Below, one piece after another: positions 30,370 to 39,767 of a DNA stretch of 64,000 nucleotides. Made by a program: the position numbers and the translations under genes. Position 1 is the first letter of the stretch, and the number at the start of each line of letters is the position of its first letter. Source of the DNA: Magnetovibrio blakemorei (GTDB taxonomy: Bacteria; Pseudomonadota; Alphaproteobacteria; Rhodospirillales; Magnetovibrionaceae); NCBI RefSeq assembly GCF_001746755.1, contig NZ_MCGG01000002.1:1-64000 (forward strand). The letters run 5' to 3'. The notes under the pieces are model-generated. The model was not told the origin of the DNA, did not search any database, and saw only the letters and a program-made list of their open reading frames with translations.

Positions 30370-30437
30370 GACATCGCTTCCAACACCCCTCTCACCCCTT
30401 TTTCCCCTGACTATATTTACATTATTCAACATTTCAG

Positions 30438-30461
30438 TTACTTGGGACTCTGAACAAGTAA
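30438..30461. promoter_or_regulatory. Inverted repeat upstream of norZ
   Basis: TTACTTG-N10-CAAGTAA is a perfect 7-bp dyad 46 nt before the norZ ATG, in an AT-rich promoter region. Its spacer is too long for an FNR box and it does not fit the GT-N7-AC form of NorR sites, so the regulator is unknown. Confidence 0.45.
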
Positions 30462-30506
30462 TGGAACTGTAAATAAAATAAGAATAATTAAACAGGGGCT
30501 TCTCAA

Positions 30507-32876
30507 ATGTCATCCAAGTTAAATGATAAACTAAGATTTAAGAACTTATCTTTAATACTTCTAAATAAGAAATTTTGGTTTACTCATTTTCTCATTGTTA
30601 CAATTATAAGCGTTGCCGGATTAATTTATCTTGGCCAGGCGACGTATTCCGGTGCACCGCCACTTGTTCATTTCAAGTCATCCACAGGCGAAACCGTCAT
30701 TTCCCGGCAGTTGATCAACGCAGGCGAACGGGTGTTTCACCTTCGGGGTTTGATGAGTTACGGTTCATTTTGGGGAGATGGGGCGGAACGCGGTCCGGAC
30801 TTCACCGCCGATGCCCTGCACCGCATGACCGTTTCCATGAGATCGTTTTATGCCGGTGAACTGAAGGCTCAAGGAACGACACAAGACCTCGGTCAATACG
30901 ACCAAGACGCCATCGCCGCCAGGGTCCGGCGCGAAGTTCACACCAACACCTGGGATGAAAGCTCCGACACAATCCTCTTGAACGAAGCGCAGATATTTGC
31001 CCTCGAAGAATTGAACCGTCACTACACCCGCATGTTCACAGATCCACACTACCCCGAGCTGTTCCAAATCGGATACATCACCGAGCCAAAAGACATCCAG
31101 GCCTTAACCGCGTTTTTCTATTGGGGGGCCTGGGTAGCCGCAGCCAACCGCCCCGGGGAGGATTACAGCTACACCCACAATTGGCCTTACGATCCAGACG
31201 CGGGCAACACCCCGACAACCGCAACCTTTATCTGGAGCGCCATGTCCATTTTGGGTCTGTTTCTGGGCATTGGCATCGTCTTGTACGTGTACGGTCAGAT
31301 GAAATCGATGCACTATGATCCGTTCAACGGCAACACCGGAACGTCATTGACGACACACGATCTTGAAAACAATTACATTCGTCCAACCCAAAGGGGGACG
31401 TATAAATTTTTTGCCCTGGCGATTGTGTTGTTTGCGCTTCAAGTTCTCGCCGGCATCATCGGGGCGACGGACTTCGTGCGACCGTTTGGCCTGTTTCTCG
31501 GCGACATCATCCCGTTCACCGTTGCGCGCAGCTACCATACTTTATTTCAGATCTTTTGGTTCTTCATGTGCTGGGTTGGCTACACCATCTTTTTCCTGCC
31601 TCGCCTCTCCGAAGCGCCGCGCGGTCAGACCTTCCTGATCAACCTGTTGTTCACGTTGTGCATCATTGTCGGCGCGGGTGCATTGGTGGGTATTTATCTA
31701 GGTCAAACCGGCATATTGACCGGCGACATGGCCTATTGGCTGGGCAGTCAAGGTTGGGAGTTCATGGAATTTGGACGTCTCTTCCAGATCATCTTGCTGG
31801 TCGCCTTCACGCTATGGATTTTCATCATCTATCGCGGTGTGAAGCCGTGGCTGACGCGCAAAAATATGTGGTCCATTCCCGCTTGGCTTCTCTATGGCAG
31901 CGGCGTGATGGTGTTCTTTTTGTTCTTTGGCCTATTGGTTACCCCGGAAACGAACTTTGCCGTCGCCGATTACTGGCGGTGGATGGTCGTGCATATGTGG
32001 GTTGAGGTCACGTTCGAAGTTTTCACGACCGTGATTGTCGCGTACATCCTTGTGCAGATGAATTTGATCACGCGCGCGATGGCGGAACGGGTGGTGTTTC
32101 TGGCTGTGATGCTTTTCTTCATCACCGCCACCGTCGGCATTGCGCACAATTTTTACTGGATTGCCAAGCCCACCGGCGTCATCGCCTTTGGCAGCGTGTT
32201 TTCAACCCTTCAGGTGTTGCCCCTGCTGTTGCTGACCTTGGACGCCTGGCGCATGCGCCAGGAAAAAACTCGCGCCAACACGTTGCGCGATCAAGGCAAA
32301 CAGACCATTGTGATGGATGAAGTGTGGCTGTTTATTCTCGCCGTTAATTTTTGGAATGTTTTTGGCGCGGGCGTGTTTGGCTCCGTCATCAACCTTCCCA
32401 TTGTGAATTACTATGAGCACGCGACCTACCTCACAGGCAACCATGCCCACGCCGCCATGTTTGGCGTCAAAGGCAACATTGCCCTGGCGGGGTTGCTGTT
32501 TTGTTGCCAGCACATATTTGAAAAATCCAGCTGGAACGCAAAACTGATCCGTCGTTCGTTTTGGTCGTTAAACATCGGCGTCGCCATGATGATGTTTCTG
32601 GACCTTTTTCCGGTGGGCGTATACCAGTTGGTTGATGTCCTTCAAAACGGTCTCTGGCATGCGCGGTCTTACGAGATTGTTCAGGGCGACGTATTTAAGA
32701 CCCTGACCTACTTCCGCTCTCTCGGCGGCGCCGTGTTTGTCATCGGCGGCGTCATTCCGCTGGTCTGGTTCATTTTGTCCCGCGGCCGCCGACTGGTGCG
32801 CGAAGTGCAAATCGAGCCCAATTCCCACACAGACTATGAAAAAGATTGGGCCGCACAAGAAGACGCGCCACACTGA
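30507..32876 (+). CDS. norZ: Quinol-dependent nitric oxide reductase
   Basis: A 789-residue fused NorB-type enzyme: an N-terminal helix and a periplasmic NorC-like domain without a heme c motif (about residues 40-240), then about 13 helices. The catalytic helix shows His496 and Glu500 (HMWVE) with Glu504; the helix X histidines lie in TGNHAHAAMFG. It reduces NO to N2O with electrons from quinol, giving a second, CuA-independent NO reductase in this window. The first 40 codons are markedly AT-rich compared with the rest. It has its own promoter region and a terminator, so it is monocistronic. Confidence 0.96.
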   Translation: MSSKLNDKLRFKNLSLILLNKKFWFTHFLIVTIISVAGLIYLGQATYSGAPPLVHFKSSTGETVISRQLINAGERVFHLRGLMSYGSFWGDGAERGPDFTADALHRMTVSMRSFYAGELKAQGTTQDLGQYDQDAIAARVRREVHTNTWDESSDTILLNEAQIFALEELNRHYTRMFTDPHYPELFQIGYITEPKDIQALTAFFYWGAWVAAANRPGEDYSYTHNWPYDPDAGNTPTTATFIWSAMSILGLFLGIGIVLYVYGQMKSMHYDPFNGNTGTSLTTHDLENNYIRPTQRGTYKFFALAIVLFALQVLAGIIGATDFVRPFGLFLGDIIPFTVARSYHTLFQIFWFFMCWVGYTIFFLPRLSEAPRGQTFLINLLFTLCIIVGAGALVGIYLGQTGILTGDMAYWLGSQGWEFMEFGRLFQIILLVAFTLWIFIIYRGVKPWLTRKNMWSIPAWLLYGSGVMVFFLFFGLLVTPETNFAVADYWRWMVVHMWVEVTFEVFTTVIVAYILVQMNLITRAMAERVVFLAVMLFFITATVGIAHNFYWIAKPTGVIAFGSVFSTLQVLPLLLLTLDAWRMRQEKTRANTLRDQGKQTIVMDEVWLFILAVNFWNVFGAGVFGSVINLPIVNYYEHATYLTGNHAHAAMFGVKGNIALAGLLFCCQHIFEKSSWNAKLIRRSFWSLNIGVAMMMFLDLFPVGVYQLVDVLQNGLWHARSYEIVQGDVFKTLTYFRSLGGAVFVIGGVIPLVWFILSRGRRLVREVQIEPNSHTDYEKDWAAQEDAPH

Positions 32877-32880
32877 AAAA

Positions 32881-32917
32881 TGAGCCACGGAACACAAACG
32901 TTCCGTGGCTCATTTTC
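32881..32917. terminator. Bidirectional terminator after norZ
   Basis: A perfect 13-bp stem (32881-32893 with 32900-32912) with a 6-nt loop, As before and Ts after, lies between the convergent norZ and the PfkB-like gene. Confidence 0.93.
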
Positions 32918-32946
32918 CAAGATTAACCGCTTGAGTGCCGATGTGC

Positions 32947-34932
32947 TCAGGCTTGGCCGCGAAAGACGCCTGCCAGCAAAGCGTCAAGACGCAAGATCAA
33001 TTGATCCGTCATTTCAGCTTCGAAGTCCTCGCGGGTGGTGGCGCTGACCCGGCCAAAACGAAATTGCGGTCGTTGTGCCTGGACCACATAATCGCGCAAC
33101 GACTGACGAATAATCTCGCGGCTTTGTTCCAGGGAAATCCCCCAGCTTTTGGCATGCCACACCAACCGTTCGTCCACGTCTTCGGTGGGGAAATGCCACA
33201 GCTTGATATCGCCAAACATTTCCGCAAAGTCTTCCGATGACAAAATTTCCAACGCTTCCAAAAGCGTCACGCGCAAAACAGATACGCCCTCAAAGCCCGC
33301 CAGATCTGCTTTCAAAACGCCGTGGCGGGTGTCTGTTTCATTTTCCAGATCGCCGACTTCTTTGCAAAATAGACCTAAGTCCGCCATACGGGTCATTTCC
33401 GTTTTGGTGACGGCCACCATATCGGCGCGGTCCAATCCGCCGCCATGCTCGACTTGGCGCACCACCACGCGGATCAAGGGGCTCAAGGTGTAACTGCCGT
33501 CTTGGCATTTTTGTGCCAAATTGGCCAACGCCGCACCCGCGCCGGTGATGCGCGGATGGTCCGGGTCGGCGGGATTGCCCCCCACCACCAACACCAACAC
33601 GTTGCGGCTGGGGCCTCTGGGCGAAATGGGCGCGGGACGAATTTGGCACACGTCACGATCAAAGGTTTCATGCTTGCCGACAAATGCGCCCGAGGTCGTA
33701 GCCTTGTGATAGGCGTATTCGACGAAGCCCTGGTCCTTGTCCGTCAAATTGGGCCGCGCGCGCTGGAAAATGATGCCGGCAATATAGTGGGCAAAGTTTG
33801 CCGCTTGGTTCAGCTTCAGCGCCGAGCCCGACATCAGATAATAGGCCGCGATGGAGGCCGCAAAACTGTCGCCGCACCCGGTGTCTTCTTGAACGGTGCG
33901 ATCGACTTCGATGGAGTTTTCTTGAATCAACGGTGAATAGACGAATTCCACCCGCCCACCGCGGGCCTTGCGCGCCAACGCTGCGCCCTTTGCGCCGTCG
34001 GTGATGATGACGTGGTTGGCCCCGTCTTCCAGAACCCGACGGCTGATTTCGCGGGCATACATGACGCGCAATTCCGCCGCGTCTTTGTGCTTGCGGCGCA
34101 GCGGCTCGAAGCCGAAAAACTGTGCGGCTTCGGCCAAGTTGAGGCTCACCACATCGGCAATGGAGAGAAAATGGCGATATTCGGTGTAGAGCTTTTTCAG
34201 CTGATTCCCGCCCACCAGCCAGAAAACCTTAAGCCCCTTGTCCTTGAGTTTGCGCTTCCAAATCAGATCGAACTTTTCAGAATCCGAGGGTTCTTGACCG
34301 ACGAAAATAAAGTCGTCGCCGCTGCCCAAAAAGTCCTGTTCGGTCTGCCACAAATCAATGGCATCCGCATCATAGCTGGGGCCGCGTTGGGTCAAAATCA
34401 GTTTATCAAAACCTTCGCCGCGAAAGATCAGCGAGGTGCGGGATGCACCGTCGACAACTTGACCAGCAAACGAATCCGCCGCATCCGCCCAGGTCAAATA
34501 ATCGACCTTGGGACGAGGCTGGGGACGCGGGCGCCCTCCACCGTCTTCGGTAACGTCGCCCAACACGTCCAAAATGATTTCAAGGTCTTTGGCCAAATTG
34601 CACAAGCCGCCGCCCAAGGTGCGCTTGAACGGCCCTGCGTCCGCATCCAAAATCACCAAGCGTTCGCCACGGGCGCGGTCCAAAATGACTTCATAGCCAT
34701 CGTCGTTGGCGGTGCGCTGCACACCGTCCACCGCGACTTTCACGGCGTCGGGTGAGCGTTCACGCAGACCTTCCAAGGTGGTGCGCAAATTATCAGACAT
34801 GTTGCCCGCAAACAAATCGATGGTTTGCGAACGCACCAACGAAATCAGCACCCGTTCCGCAGCGCTGTTGACTTGCGCGATGGCCGCTTTGCGGGCGTCT
34901 GGGTTTGCGTTGTGCGATTTGTGTGCGGTCAT
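32947..34932 (-). CDS. PfkB-like kinase-fold fusion protein
   Basis: A 661-residue protein starting at ATG 34932 behind AAAGGGGG. Roughly residues 40-410 resemble a PfkB/ribokinase-fold sugar kinase, with the anion-hole/base motif in the form EDTGCGDSFAASIAAYYL (near residues 347-364) and an upstream acceptor region. About 250 residues follow with a second alpha/beta part (NVLVLVVGGNPADPDHPRITGAGAAL) that I do not recognise. PfkB proteins are normally about 300-350 residues, so this is a large fusion. Kinase activity and substrate are unknown. Confidence 0.6.
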   Translation of the reverse strand: MTAHKSHNANPDARKAAIAQVNSAAERVLISLVRSQTIDLFAGNMSDNLRTTLEGLRERSPDAVKVAVDGVQRTANDDGYEVILDRARGERLVILDADAGPFKRTLGGGLCNLAKDLEIILDVLGDVTEDGGGRPRPQPRPKVDYLTWADAADSFAGQVVDGASRTSLIFRGEGFDKLILTQRGPSYDADAIDLWQTEQDFLGSGDDFIFVGQEPSDSEKFDLIWKRKLKDKGLKVFWLVGGNQLKKLYTEYRHFLSIADVVSLNLAEAAQFFGFEPLRRKHKDAAELRVMYAREISRRVLEDGANHVIITDGAKGAALARKARGGRVEFVYSPLIQENSIEVDRTVQEDTGCGDSFAASIAAYYLMSGSALKLNQAANFAHYIAGIIFQRARPNLTDKDQGFVEYAYHKATTSGAFVGKHETFDRDVCQIRPAPISPRGPSRNVLVLVVGGNPADPDHPRITGAGAALANLAQKCQDGSYTLSPLIRVVVRQVEHGGGLDRADMVAVTKTEMTRMADLGLFCKEVGDLENETDTRHGVLKADLAGFEGVSVLRVTLLEALEILSSEDFAEMFGDIKLWHFPTEDVDERLVWHAKSWGISLEQSREIIRQSLRDYVVQAQRPQFRFGRVSATTREDFEAEMTDQLILRLDALLAGVFRGQA

Positions 34933-35055
34933 AAAGTTTCCCCCTTTAACACCGAGGCGCCGCCCTGAATTCAAGCGGCGCCCGTAACTTGAGTAGGGGG
35001 CATCCTATGCGCAACGATGGGCAATGTCATGCCTCAAAGCAGCACAAAAACGACC

Positions 35056-35583
35056 TTATGCCGTCAGGGTTTTGAGGGCCGAAGTGAGGGCTGCATCCAA
35101 ATCCACGTTGGTGAGCTTTTGGTGCTCCACATCAAAATTGTCATAAAAGCTGGGAATGGACAGGCTGGCTTTCACGTCTGCGGCAAAAAACGTAGCCGAC
35201 TTGGTTGCCGCGTCCAACACGCTCGCGGCACCGCCCGGCCCTGGAGAAGCGGCTAAAAACACCGTGGGCTTGTGGGCGTAAACATCGCGTTTGATGCGCG
35301 AGCTCCAATCAAACAGGTTTTTGTAGGCCGCCGTGTACGAGCCGTTGTGTTCGGCGAACGAAATCACCAAGCCATCGCTGGCGGAAATTTTATCCAAAAA
35401 GGCTTTTGCCAGTTCAGGCTGGCCCAATTCGGCTTCTTTGTCTTCGCTGAACAAGGGCAATTCAAAATCGTTGAGGTCCAAGACCTCTACCGTCGCGCCG
35501 CCCATTTTTTGCGCGGCGTAGGCCACCAACTGTTTGTTGATGGATTTTGTGCTGTTGGTGGCGGCAAAGGCGATGATGTTCAT
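35056..35583 (-). CDS. NADPH-dependent FMN reductase family protein
   Basis: A 175-residue flavodoxin-like protein: MNIIAFAATNSTKS gives the FMN phosphate loop, and LVISFAEHNGSYTAAYKNLFDWSSR is the second FMN-contact motif of this family. It reduces FMN or azo/quinone substrates in the cytoplasm. It is a single gene with an AGGAG ribosome site. No partner is evident. Confidence 0.85.
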   Translation of the reverse strand: MNIIAFAATNSTKSINKQLVAYAAQKMGGATVEVLDLNDFELPLFSEDKEAELGQPELAKAFLDKISASDGLVISFAEHNGSYTAAYKNLFDWSSRIKRDVYAHKPTVFLAASPGPGGAASVLDAATKSATFFAADVKASLSIPSFYDNFDVEHQKLTNVDLDAALTSALKTLTA

Positions 35584-35697
35584 GATGTGGCTCCTAACCT
35601 GAAACTGCTGGGGTTAAGAGCAACTGTAATTGTTATCTGCGCACACCATAATCTGGCAAATATGAAAATTTCAGTTTCGAATACGGATACAATATAT

Positions 35698-36138
35698 TTA
35701 TCCGGGTTCGAATCCAGGCGGTGCCAGTTCAAATCGGGCGAAGTCGAACGCGGGGGCCACTTGGCAGCCCACCAAAGTCCAATCGCCCAAGGGTTTTGCC
35801 GCTTGCCATGCGTTCACAGGGACGATGGCCTGGGGGCGCTGTCCGGCTTGTAAATCCAGGCCCAAAACGTGTGTTTCCAGCTCGGTACCCTCGGCGTGAA
35901 TGGAAAGCTCCAACGCCGCGCCCCCGTGCCAGCACCAAATTTCAACCGCGTCTTGAACCCGGTGCCAGTGCGACACTTCTCCCGCTTTGAGCAAGAAGTA
36001 GATGGTCGTGACTTGGCCGCGGCCCCCATCGGGGCCGTCGGCACGGTAAATTTCTTTAAAGTGCCCGCCTTCGGGGTGGGGCTCTAGGCCCAAAGTGGTG
36101 ATCACCTCATCGGCGTCGAGGCCCGGAAACGCACGCAT
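35698..36138 (-). CDS. Cupin-fold DUF985 protein
   Basis: A 146-residue cupin_5 (DUF985) protein: LEPHPEGGHFKEIYR, TTIYFLLKAGEVSHWHRVQDAVEIWCWHGG and the C-terminal FELAPPGF. The histidine pair in SHWHR marks the cupin metal site. The function is unknown in the family. It lies 5 nt after the second glutathione S-transferase gene in the leftward gloB-GST-cupin unit. Confidence 0.88.
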   Translation of the reverse strand: MRAFPGLDADEVITTLGLEPHPEGGHFKEIYRADGPDGGRGQVTTIYFLLKAGEVSHWHRVQDAVEIWCWHGGAALELSIHAEGTELETHVLGLDLQAGQRPQAIVPVNAWQAAKPLGDWTLVGCQVAPAFDFARFELAPPGFEPG

Positions 36139-36142
36139 AGGC

Positions 36143-36745
36143 TTAGGCGTCTTTCGGCGGGGCGGTGTCGGTTATGAACGGCTCGGCGGCAACGCTGTCC
36201 ATCCATTTGGACAGGTGCGGACGTCCACCGCGAATGCCTTCGACGATATTGCGAAACTCCAGCCAGCCAACGGCAGCGGCCACGGCCAAAATACCGATGT
36301 GGCGGTGCGCGCCAAACTCAGGCACGACCTTTTCGATGGCGTCCAGCCCGGCATTGATTTTGCCCGTCTGAGCGGCAATCCATCCCGGGGAGCGATGCTC
36401 TTCGCGGCGCTTGTTTTCCATAAAAATCAAAATTCCGGCGTCCGTCACGCCATCGGCCAACGCTTCCAGGCACAGGGCTTGCCAGCGGGCCTCTCCCGCA
36501 GACGGGATGACCTTTTGTTCATCGCCGTGACTGGCAATATAGGCGCTGATGACCGGTGAATCGATCAACACCGTGCCGTCGTCACGTTCCAACGCCGGGA
36601 CCTTGCTGAGCGGATTGATCTCTAAATAGGTCTCCGTCTTGTAATCAATTTCGGTGACGGCAACCCGGTCAGAAACGCCGGCGACAATCGCCGCCATCCG
36701 GCATTTGCGGCCAAACGGCGAGGTGAGAGAGGTGAACAGCTTCAT
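36143..36745 (-). CDS. Glutathione S-transferase
   Basis: A 200-residue GST: N-terminal LFTSLTSPFGRKCRMAA loop with the catalytic Ser/Cys region, VPALERDDGTVLIDSPVISAYIA glutathione-binding motif, and a helical C-domain. The ATG at 36745 overlaps the gloB stop as ATGA, so it is translationally coupled to glyoxalase II, a glutathione-dependent neighbour. Confidence 0.92.
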   Translation of the reverse strand: MKLFTSLTSPFGRKCRMAAIVAGVSDRVAVTEIDYKTETYLEINPLSKVPALERDDGTVLIDSPVISAYIASHGDEQKVIPSAGEARWQALCLEALADGVTDAGILIFMENKRREEHRSPGWIAAQTGKINAGLDAIEKVVPEFGAHRHIGILAVAAAVGWLEFRNIVEGIRGGRPHLSKWMDSVAAEPFITDTAPPKDA

Positions 36746-37515
36746 CAAAAATGGTCCTTTCGCTGGCGGATTTCCGCGAAAACGTCTACCGCATCGCGGT
36801 CGCTCATGCCCACTATGGCTTTGAATTCAGGCTGATCGCAACGCAAAAATGGGTTGCACTTGAGTTCTTCTTCAAGGGTCGACGGAACACTCGACAAGCC
36901 TTGTTGGCGCATGCGCAGCACCGCATCAGCGCGGTCTTGCAAATCCGCATTGTCGGGATCAACGCTCAGTGCAAAGTCGGCGTTGGCGTTGGTGTATTCA
37001 TGGGCGCAGTAAACTCGGGTGGCGGGGGGCAGAGTGCGCAGCTTTTGCAGGCTGTCCCACATCTGCTTGGCCGTGCCGCCCAGCAAGCGGCCACAACCCA
37101 GCGAAAACAGCGTATCGCCGACAAACACCGCCTCTGCACCTGCAAAGTGATAGGCGATGTGGTGGGCGGTGTGGCCGGGAACGTCCAGAACCTTGGCCTC
37201 AAACCCGCCCACTTGAACGCTGTCGCCTTGTGCAACGCCATGGTGACAATGAGGGATGTTCGCCTGATCGTCTTTACTGCCATAAACTTCGGCGCCAAAG
37301 GCCGCTACGATTTCATCGATGCCGCCAATGTGATCGAAATGCGGATGGGTGACCAAGATGTGACTGATGGTCCAGCCCACCGCGCGAGCCGCGTCAATCA
37401 CCGGGGCCGCGACCGCGGGATCGACGCAGGCCGTTTGACCGGAAGAACCGTCGTGGATCAGATACACATAATTGTCATTGAGAACTGGAATTTGCCGAAT
37501 TTCGAGACCGCTCAT
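36745..37515 (-). CDS. gloB: Hydroxyacylglutathione hydrolase (glyoxalase II)
   Basis: A 256-residue metallo-beta-lactamase-fold enzyme that hydrolyses S-lactoylglutathione. The metal motif THPHFDHIGG, the NIPHCHHG segment, PGHTAHHIAY and VFVGDTLFSLGCGR are present. I chose ATG 37515 with an AGAGG upstream; the frame is open to 37602. It is first in the leftward gloB-GST-cupin unit and divergent from the methyltransferase gene. Confidence 0.95.
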   Translation of the reverse strand: MSGLEIRQIPVLNDNYVYLIHDGSSGQTACVDPAVAAPVIDAARAVGWTISHILVTHPHFDHIGGIDEIVAAFGAEVYGSKDDQANIPHCHHGVAQGDSVQVGGFEAKVLDVPGHTAHHIAYHFAGAEAVFVGDTLFSLGCGRLLGGTAKQMWDSLQKLRTLPPATRVYCAHEYTNANADFALSVDPDNADLQDRADAVLRMRQQGLSSVPSTLEEELKCNPFLRCDQPEFKAIVGMSDRDAVDVFAEIRQRKDHF

Positions 37516-37637
37516 GGGGGATTTACCTCTTCGCGTTGTCGCAGATCGTGGGCGAAAAGTGACCGTATCACGCTCCCGGCACGCCTGCACCCGTGTTTTC
37601 ACTTTTTGCCGGGCACGATAGGCTCTAGACTGCGCGC

Positions 37638-38384
37638 ATGTGGATGGACGCCGTTGATCTCAGAGAATTTTACGCCACCCCCACCGGGCGGGTGGCGCAG
37701 CGCGTCGTACGTCAAAATCTGCGTCAAATGTGGCCCGATGTAACGGGGATGAATATGTTGGGCATCGGCTACACCACGCCGTACTTAGGCCTGTTTCGCC
37801 CCGAAGCCAGCCGCACCCTGGCAGCCATGCCGGCCCGCCAAGGGGTTTTGCATTGGCCACCGGGAGAACCGGGGCTCACGGCCCTGGTCAATGAACGGGA
37901 ATTGCCGTTCGCCGATTTGTCCATGGACCGGATTTTGCTGATCCATGCGGTGGAATCATCTGAGCGGTTACGCTCGATGTTACGCGAAGTGTGGCGGGTG
38001 TTGTCCGACAGCGGACGGGTGATCATCGTTGCGCCCAATCGCCGCGGCCTTTGGGCGCGCTTGGAGCTTAGCCCCTTCGCCCACGGTCAGCCCTATTCAC
38101 CGACCCAGCTTTCTCGGCTGCTTCGCGACAACATGTTTACGCCGATTCAATCCCAGGTGGGACTCTACGTACCGCCGTCGCGCGCGCGTCTGATGCTCAG
38201 CGCCGCGCCTGCGTGGGAACAAATCGGTCGCCGCCTGTTTCCGGCGTTTGGCGGCGTGGTGATGGTCGAAGCGGGCAAGGAAATCTATGCGGGCCAACTC
38301 ACCGAAAAACGCGCCACCCGACGCGCCTTCGCCTTCGCCCCACCCGGCAAAGGCACCAATCGGGCACATCGAAAAAGCGATTAA
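37638..38384 (+). CDS. SAM-dependent methyltransferase domain protein
   Basis: A 248-residue class I methyltransferase-like protein: LGIGYTTPYLGLFR replaces the usual GxGxG loop, DRILLIHAVESSERLRSMLREVWRVLSDSGRVIIVAPNRRGLWARLE carries the post-II and post-III motifs. Proteins of this kind commonly lie divergent to gloB in alphaproteobacteria. The substrate is unknown; the eroded first SAM motif leaves activity uncertain. Confidence 0.8.
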   Translation: MWMDAVDLREFYATPTGRVAQRVVRQNLRQMWPDVTGMNMLGIGYTTPYLGLFRPEASRTLAAMPARQGVLHWPPGEPGLTALVNERELPFADLSMDRILLIHAVESSERLRSMLREVWRVLSDSGRVIIVAPNRRGLWARLELSPFAHGQPYSPTQLSRLLRDNMFTPIQSQVGLYVPPSRARLMLSAAPAWEQIGRRLFPAFGGVVMVEAGKEIYAGQLTEKRATRRAFAFAPPGKGTNRAHRKSD

Positions 38385-38595
38385 GTTAAAGCACACCATG
38401 TCTTTTTTCCAGGCTCTTTCGGGATGAAAGCAGTCTATACTCATGCCATTGATGAGGCAGGCCTTTAGCCAAGGCAACCTTTGGTTAATCTTTAACGTGA
38501 TTTGGTCAAATGACTTCGCCAGGACCTTGTTAACACTTGTGGATTTCGGTATTATTGTTTCAACCGGACTTTTTTCAAATACAGGAGTTTACACG

Positions 38596-39036
38596 ATGCA
38601 TGTCTCGGAAGTGCTCAGAAAAAAGGGCGGCCTGTTCACCATCAAACCGGACGCCACAGTCGGCGAAGCTGTGAGACGTCTCAAATACCACAAGATCAGC
38701 GCCCTGCCGGTGAGTGAGACGGAAGGTTCGATCACAGGATTGATCACCGAGCGGGATATCATGCACGCCATCGCGGCGCACGGTCCGGATGCTTTAGACA
38801 TGTCGATTGAGCAGTTCATGAGCCAATCCGTTTTCTACTGCGCTCCGGAAGACACCCTGAAACAGATCACGCAGATCATGGTTCTCAACCATGCCCGACA
38901 CCTCCTGGTGGCCACAGACGGCAAAATCGTGGGGATCATCAGCAAGGGCGACATCCTGAGAAATCAACTCGATGAGAGCGAGCTCGAGGTCAATGTTATG
39001 CGCGATTGCGTGCGTCTCATGTCTTTGCGTCCATAG
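38596..39036 (+). CDS. Tandem CBS-domain protein
   Basis: A 146-residue protein of two CBS motifs (about residues 8-66 and 73-130), forming a Bateman module that binds adenosyl nucleotides. ATG 38596 has AGGAG at 8 nt; the longer frame from 38443 lacks a ribosome site. Such stand-alone proteins sense energy status and act on unknown partners. Confidence 0.92.
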   Translation: MHVSEVLRKKGGLFTIKPDATVGEAVRRLKYHKISALPVSETEGSITGLITERDIMHAIAAHGPDALDMSIEQFMSQSVFYCAPEDTLKQITQIMVLNHARHLLVATDGKIVGIISKGDILRNQLDESELEVNVMRDCVRLMSLRP

Positions 39037-39251
39037 ACAAGCCATTTTTAAAGATCCGCAGAGAGTCCAAAAAGGCCCTCGAAACATTCTGTTCTCAATC
39101 AATTTCTGACCAAGGTTTTGTGGCAACGCCTTTAATACCCATATGCTTTTTATGGGCTTGTCGTCGCTGGATTTAGCGCTATGATCCCCACCATAAAAAG
39201 ACTGCAGTCGCCCGAGGCGATTGCCTGTCGGGTCTATGTGGGAGACTTTGA

Positions 39252-39662
39252 TTGACGTCGCGTTCTGGCATAAATCGCCATACACGTCAGGGTCTGGGTT
39301 GGCGAAAATGGAGTGGAAATATCGCATTATGGGCGATGGTGCTTCAGATTATCGCCCCCTTACTGCTGTCTGGAGCAAACGCAGCCAACCTTGACGCTGG
39401 CCTGAAGCAATTCAATGCGATTTGTACGGCGAATGGGATTGTCTATCTCCAGTTCGGGGATGAAGACGATCCAGAAGTTCCCGTTTCGACCGATTGCCCG
39501 TTTTGCCAGCTTCATGCGCTGAGCGCCTTGGCTTTGCCGAGCGAACAGCTCTTGGCATTTGGTGTCAAAGCCAACACACATTTCCCGGTCCCGACATCAC
39601 AGCGTTTTGTTCCTCCGGCGCATTTGACGGATGGTGACCCGACGCGTGGGCCGCCGGCTTAA
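39252..39662 (+). CDS. DUF2946-like small exported protein
   Basis: A 136-residue protein starting at TTG 39252 (GGAG 7 nt upstream). A hydrophobic N-terminal helix (about residues 23-44) is followed by a short region with CTANG and the CPFCQLHALSAL motif seen in DUF2946 proteins, which often accompany copper or other metal transport genes. A ZnuA-like gene follows after a hairpin. Function unknown; metal handling is inferred. The preceding gap (39037-39251) has an ATGCTTTTTAT dyad but no gene. Confidence 0.68.
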   Translation: MTSRSGINRHTRQGLGWRKWSGNIALWAMVLQIIAPLLLSGANAANLDAGLKQFNAICTANGIVYLQFGDEDDPEVPVSTDCPFCQLHALSALALPSEQLLAFGVKANTHFPVPTSQRFVPPAHLTDGDPTRGPPA

Positions 39663-39705
39663 TCCTCTCTCCCCAATCTCAAACATTTTAACTTGATACC
39701 CAGCA

Positions 39706-39747
39706 CACAGAGCTTCGCCACGTCTATGTGGCGTCTGTATCTCTGTG
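39706..39747 (+). promoter_or_regulatory. Long leader hairpin before the ZnuA-like gene
   Basis: CACAGAG (39706-39712) pairs with CTCTGTG (39741-39747), and inside it CGCCAC (39716-39721) pairs with GTGGCG (39728-39733). The structure ends 20 nt before the ATG. It could be an attenuator, an mRNA-stabilising stem or an operator. Confidence 0.5.
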
Positions 39748-39767
39748 ACTGCTGAGAGAGGATTGAC

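Noticed and set aside
35698-35720. GGTTCGAATCC, resembling a tRNA T-loop
   Set aside because: No matching acceptor stem, D-arm or anticodon arm upstream, and the T-stem has a mismatch. The sequence encodes the normal APPGF-type C-terminus of a DUF985 cupin.
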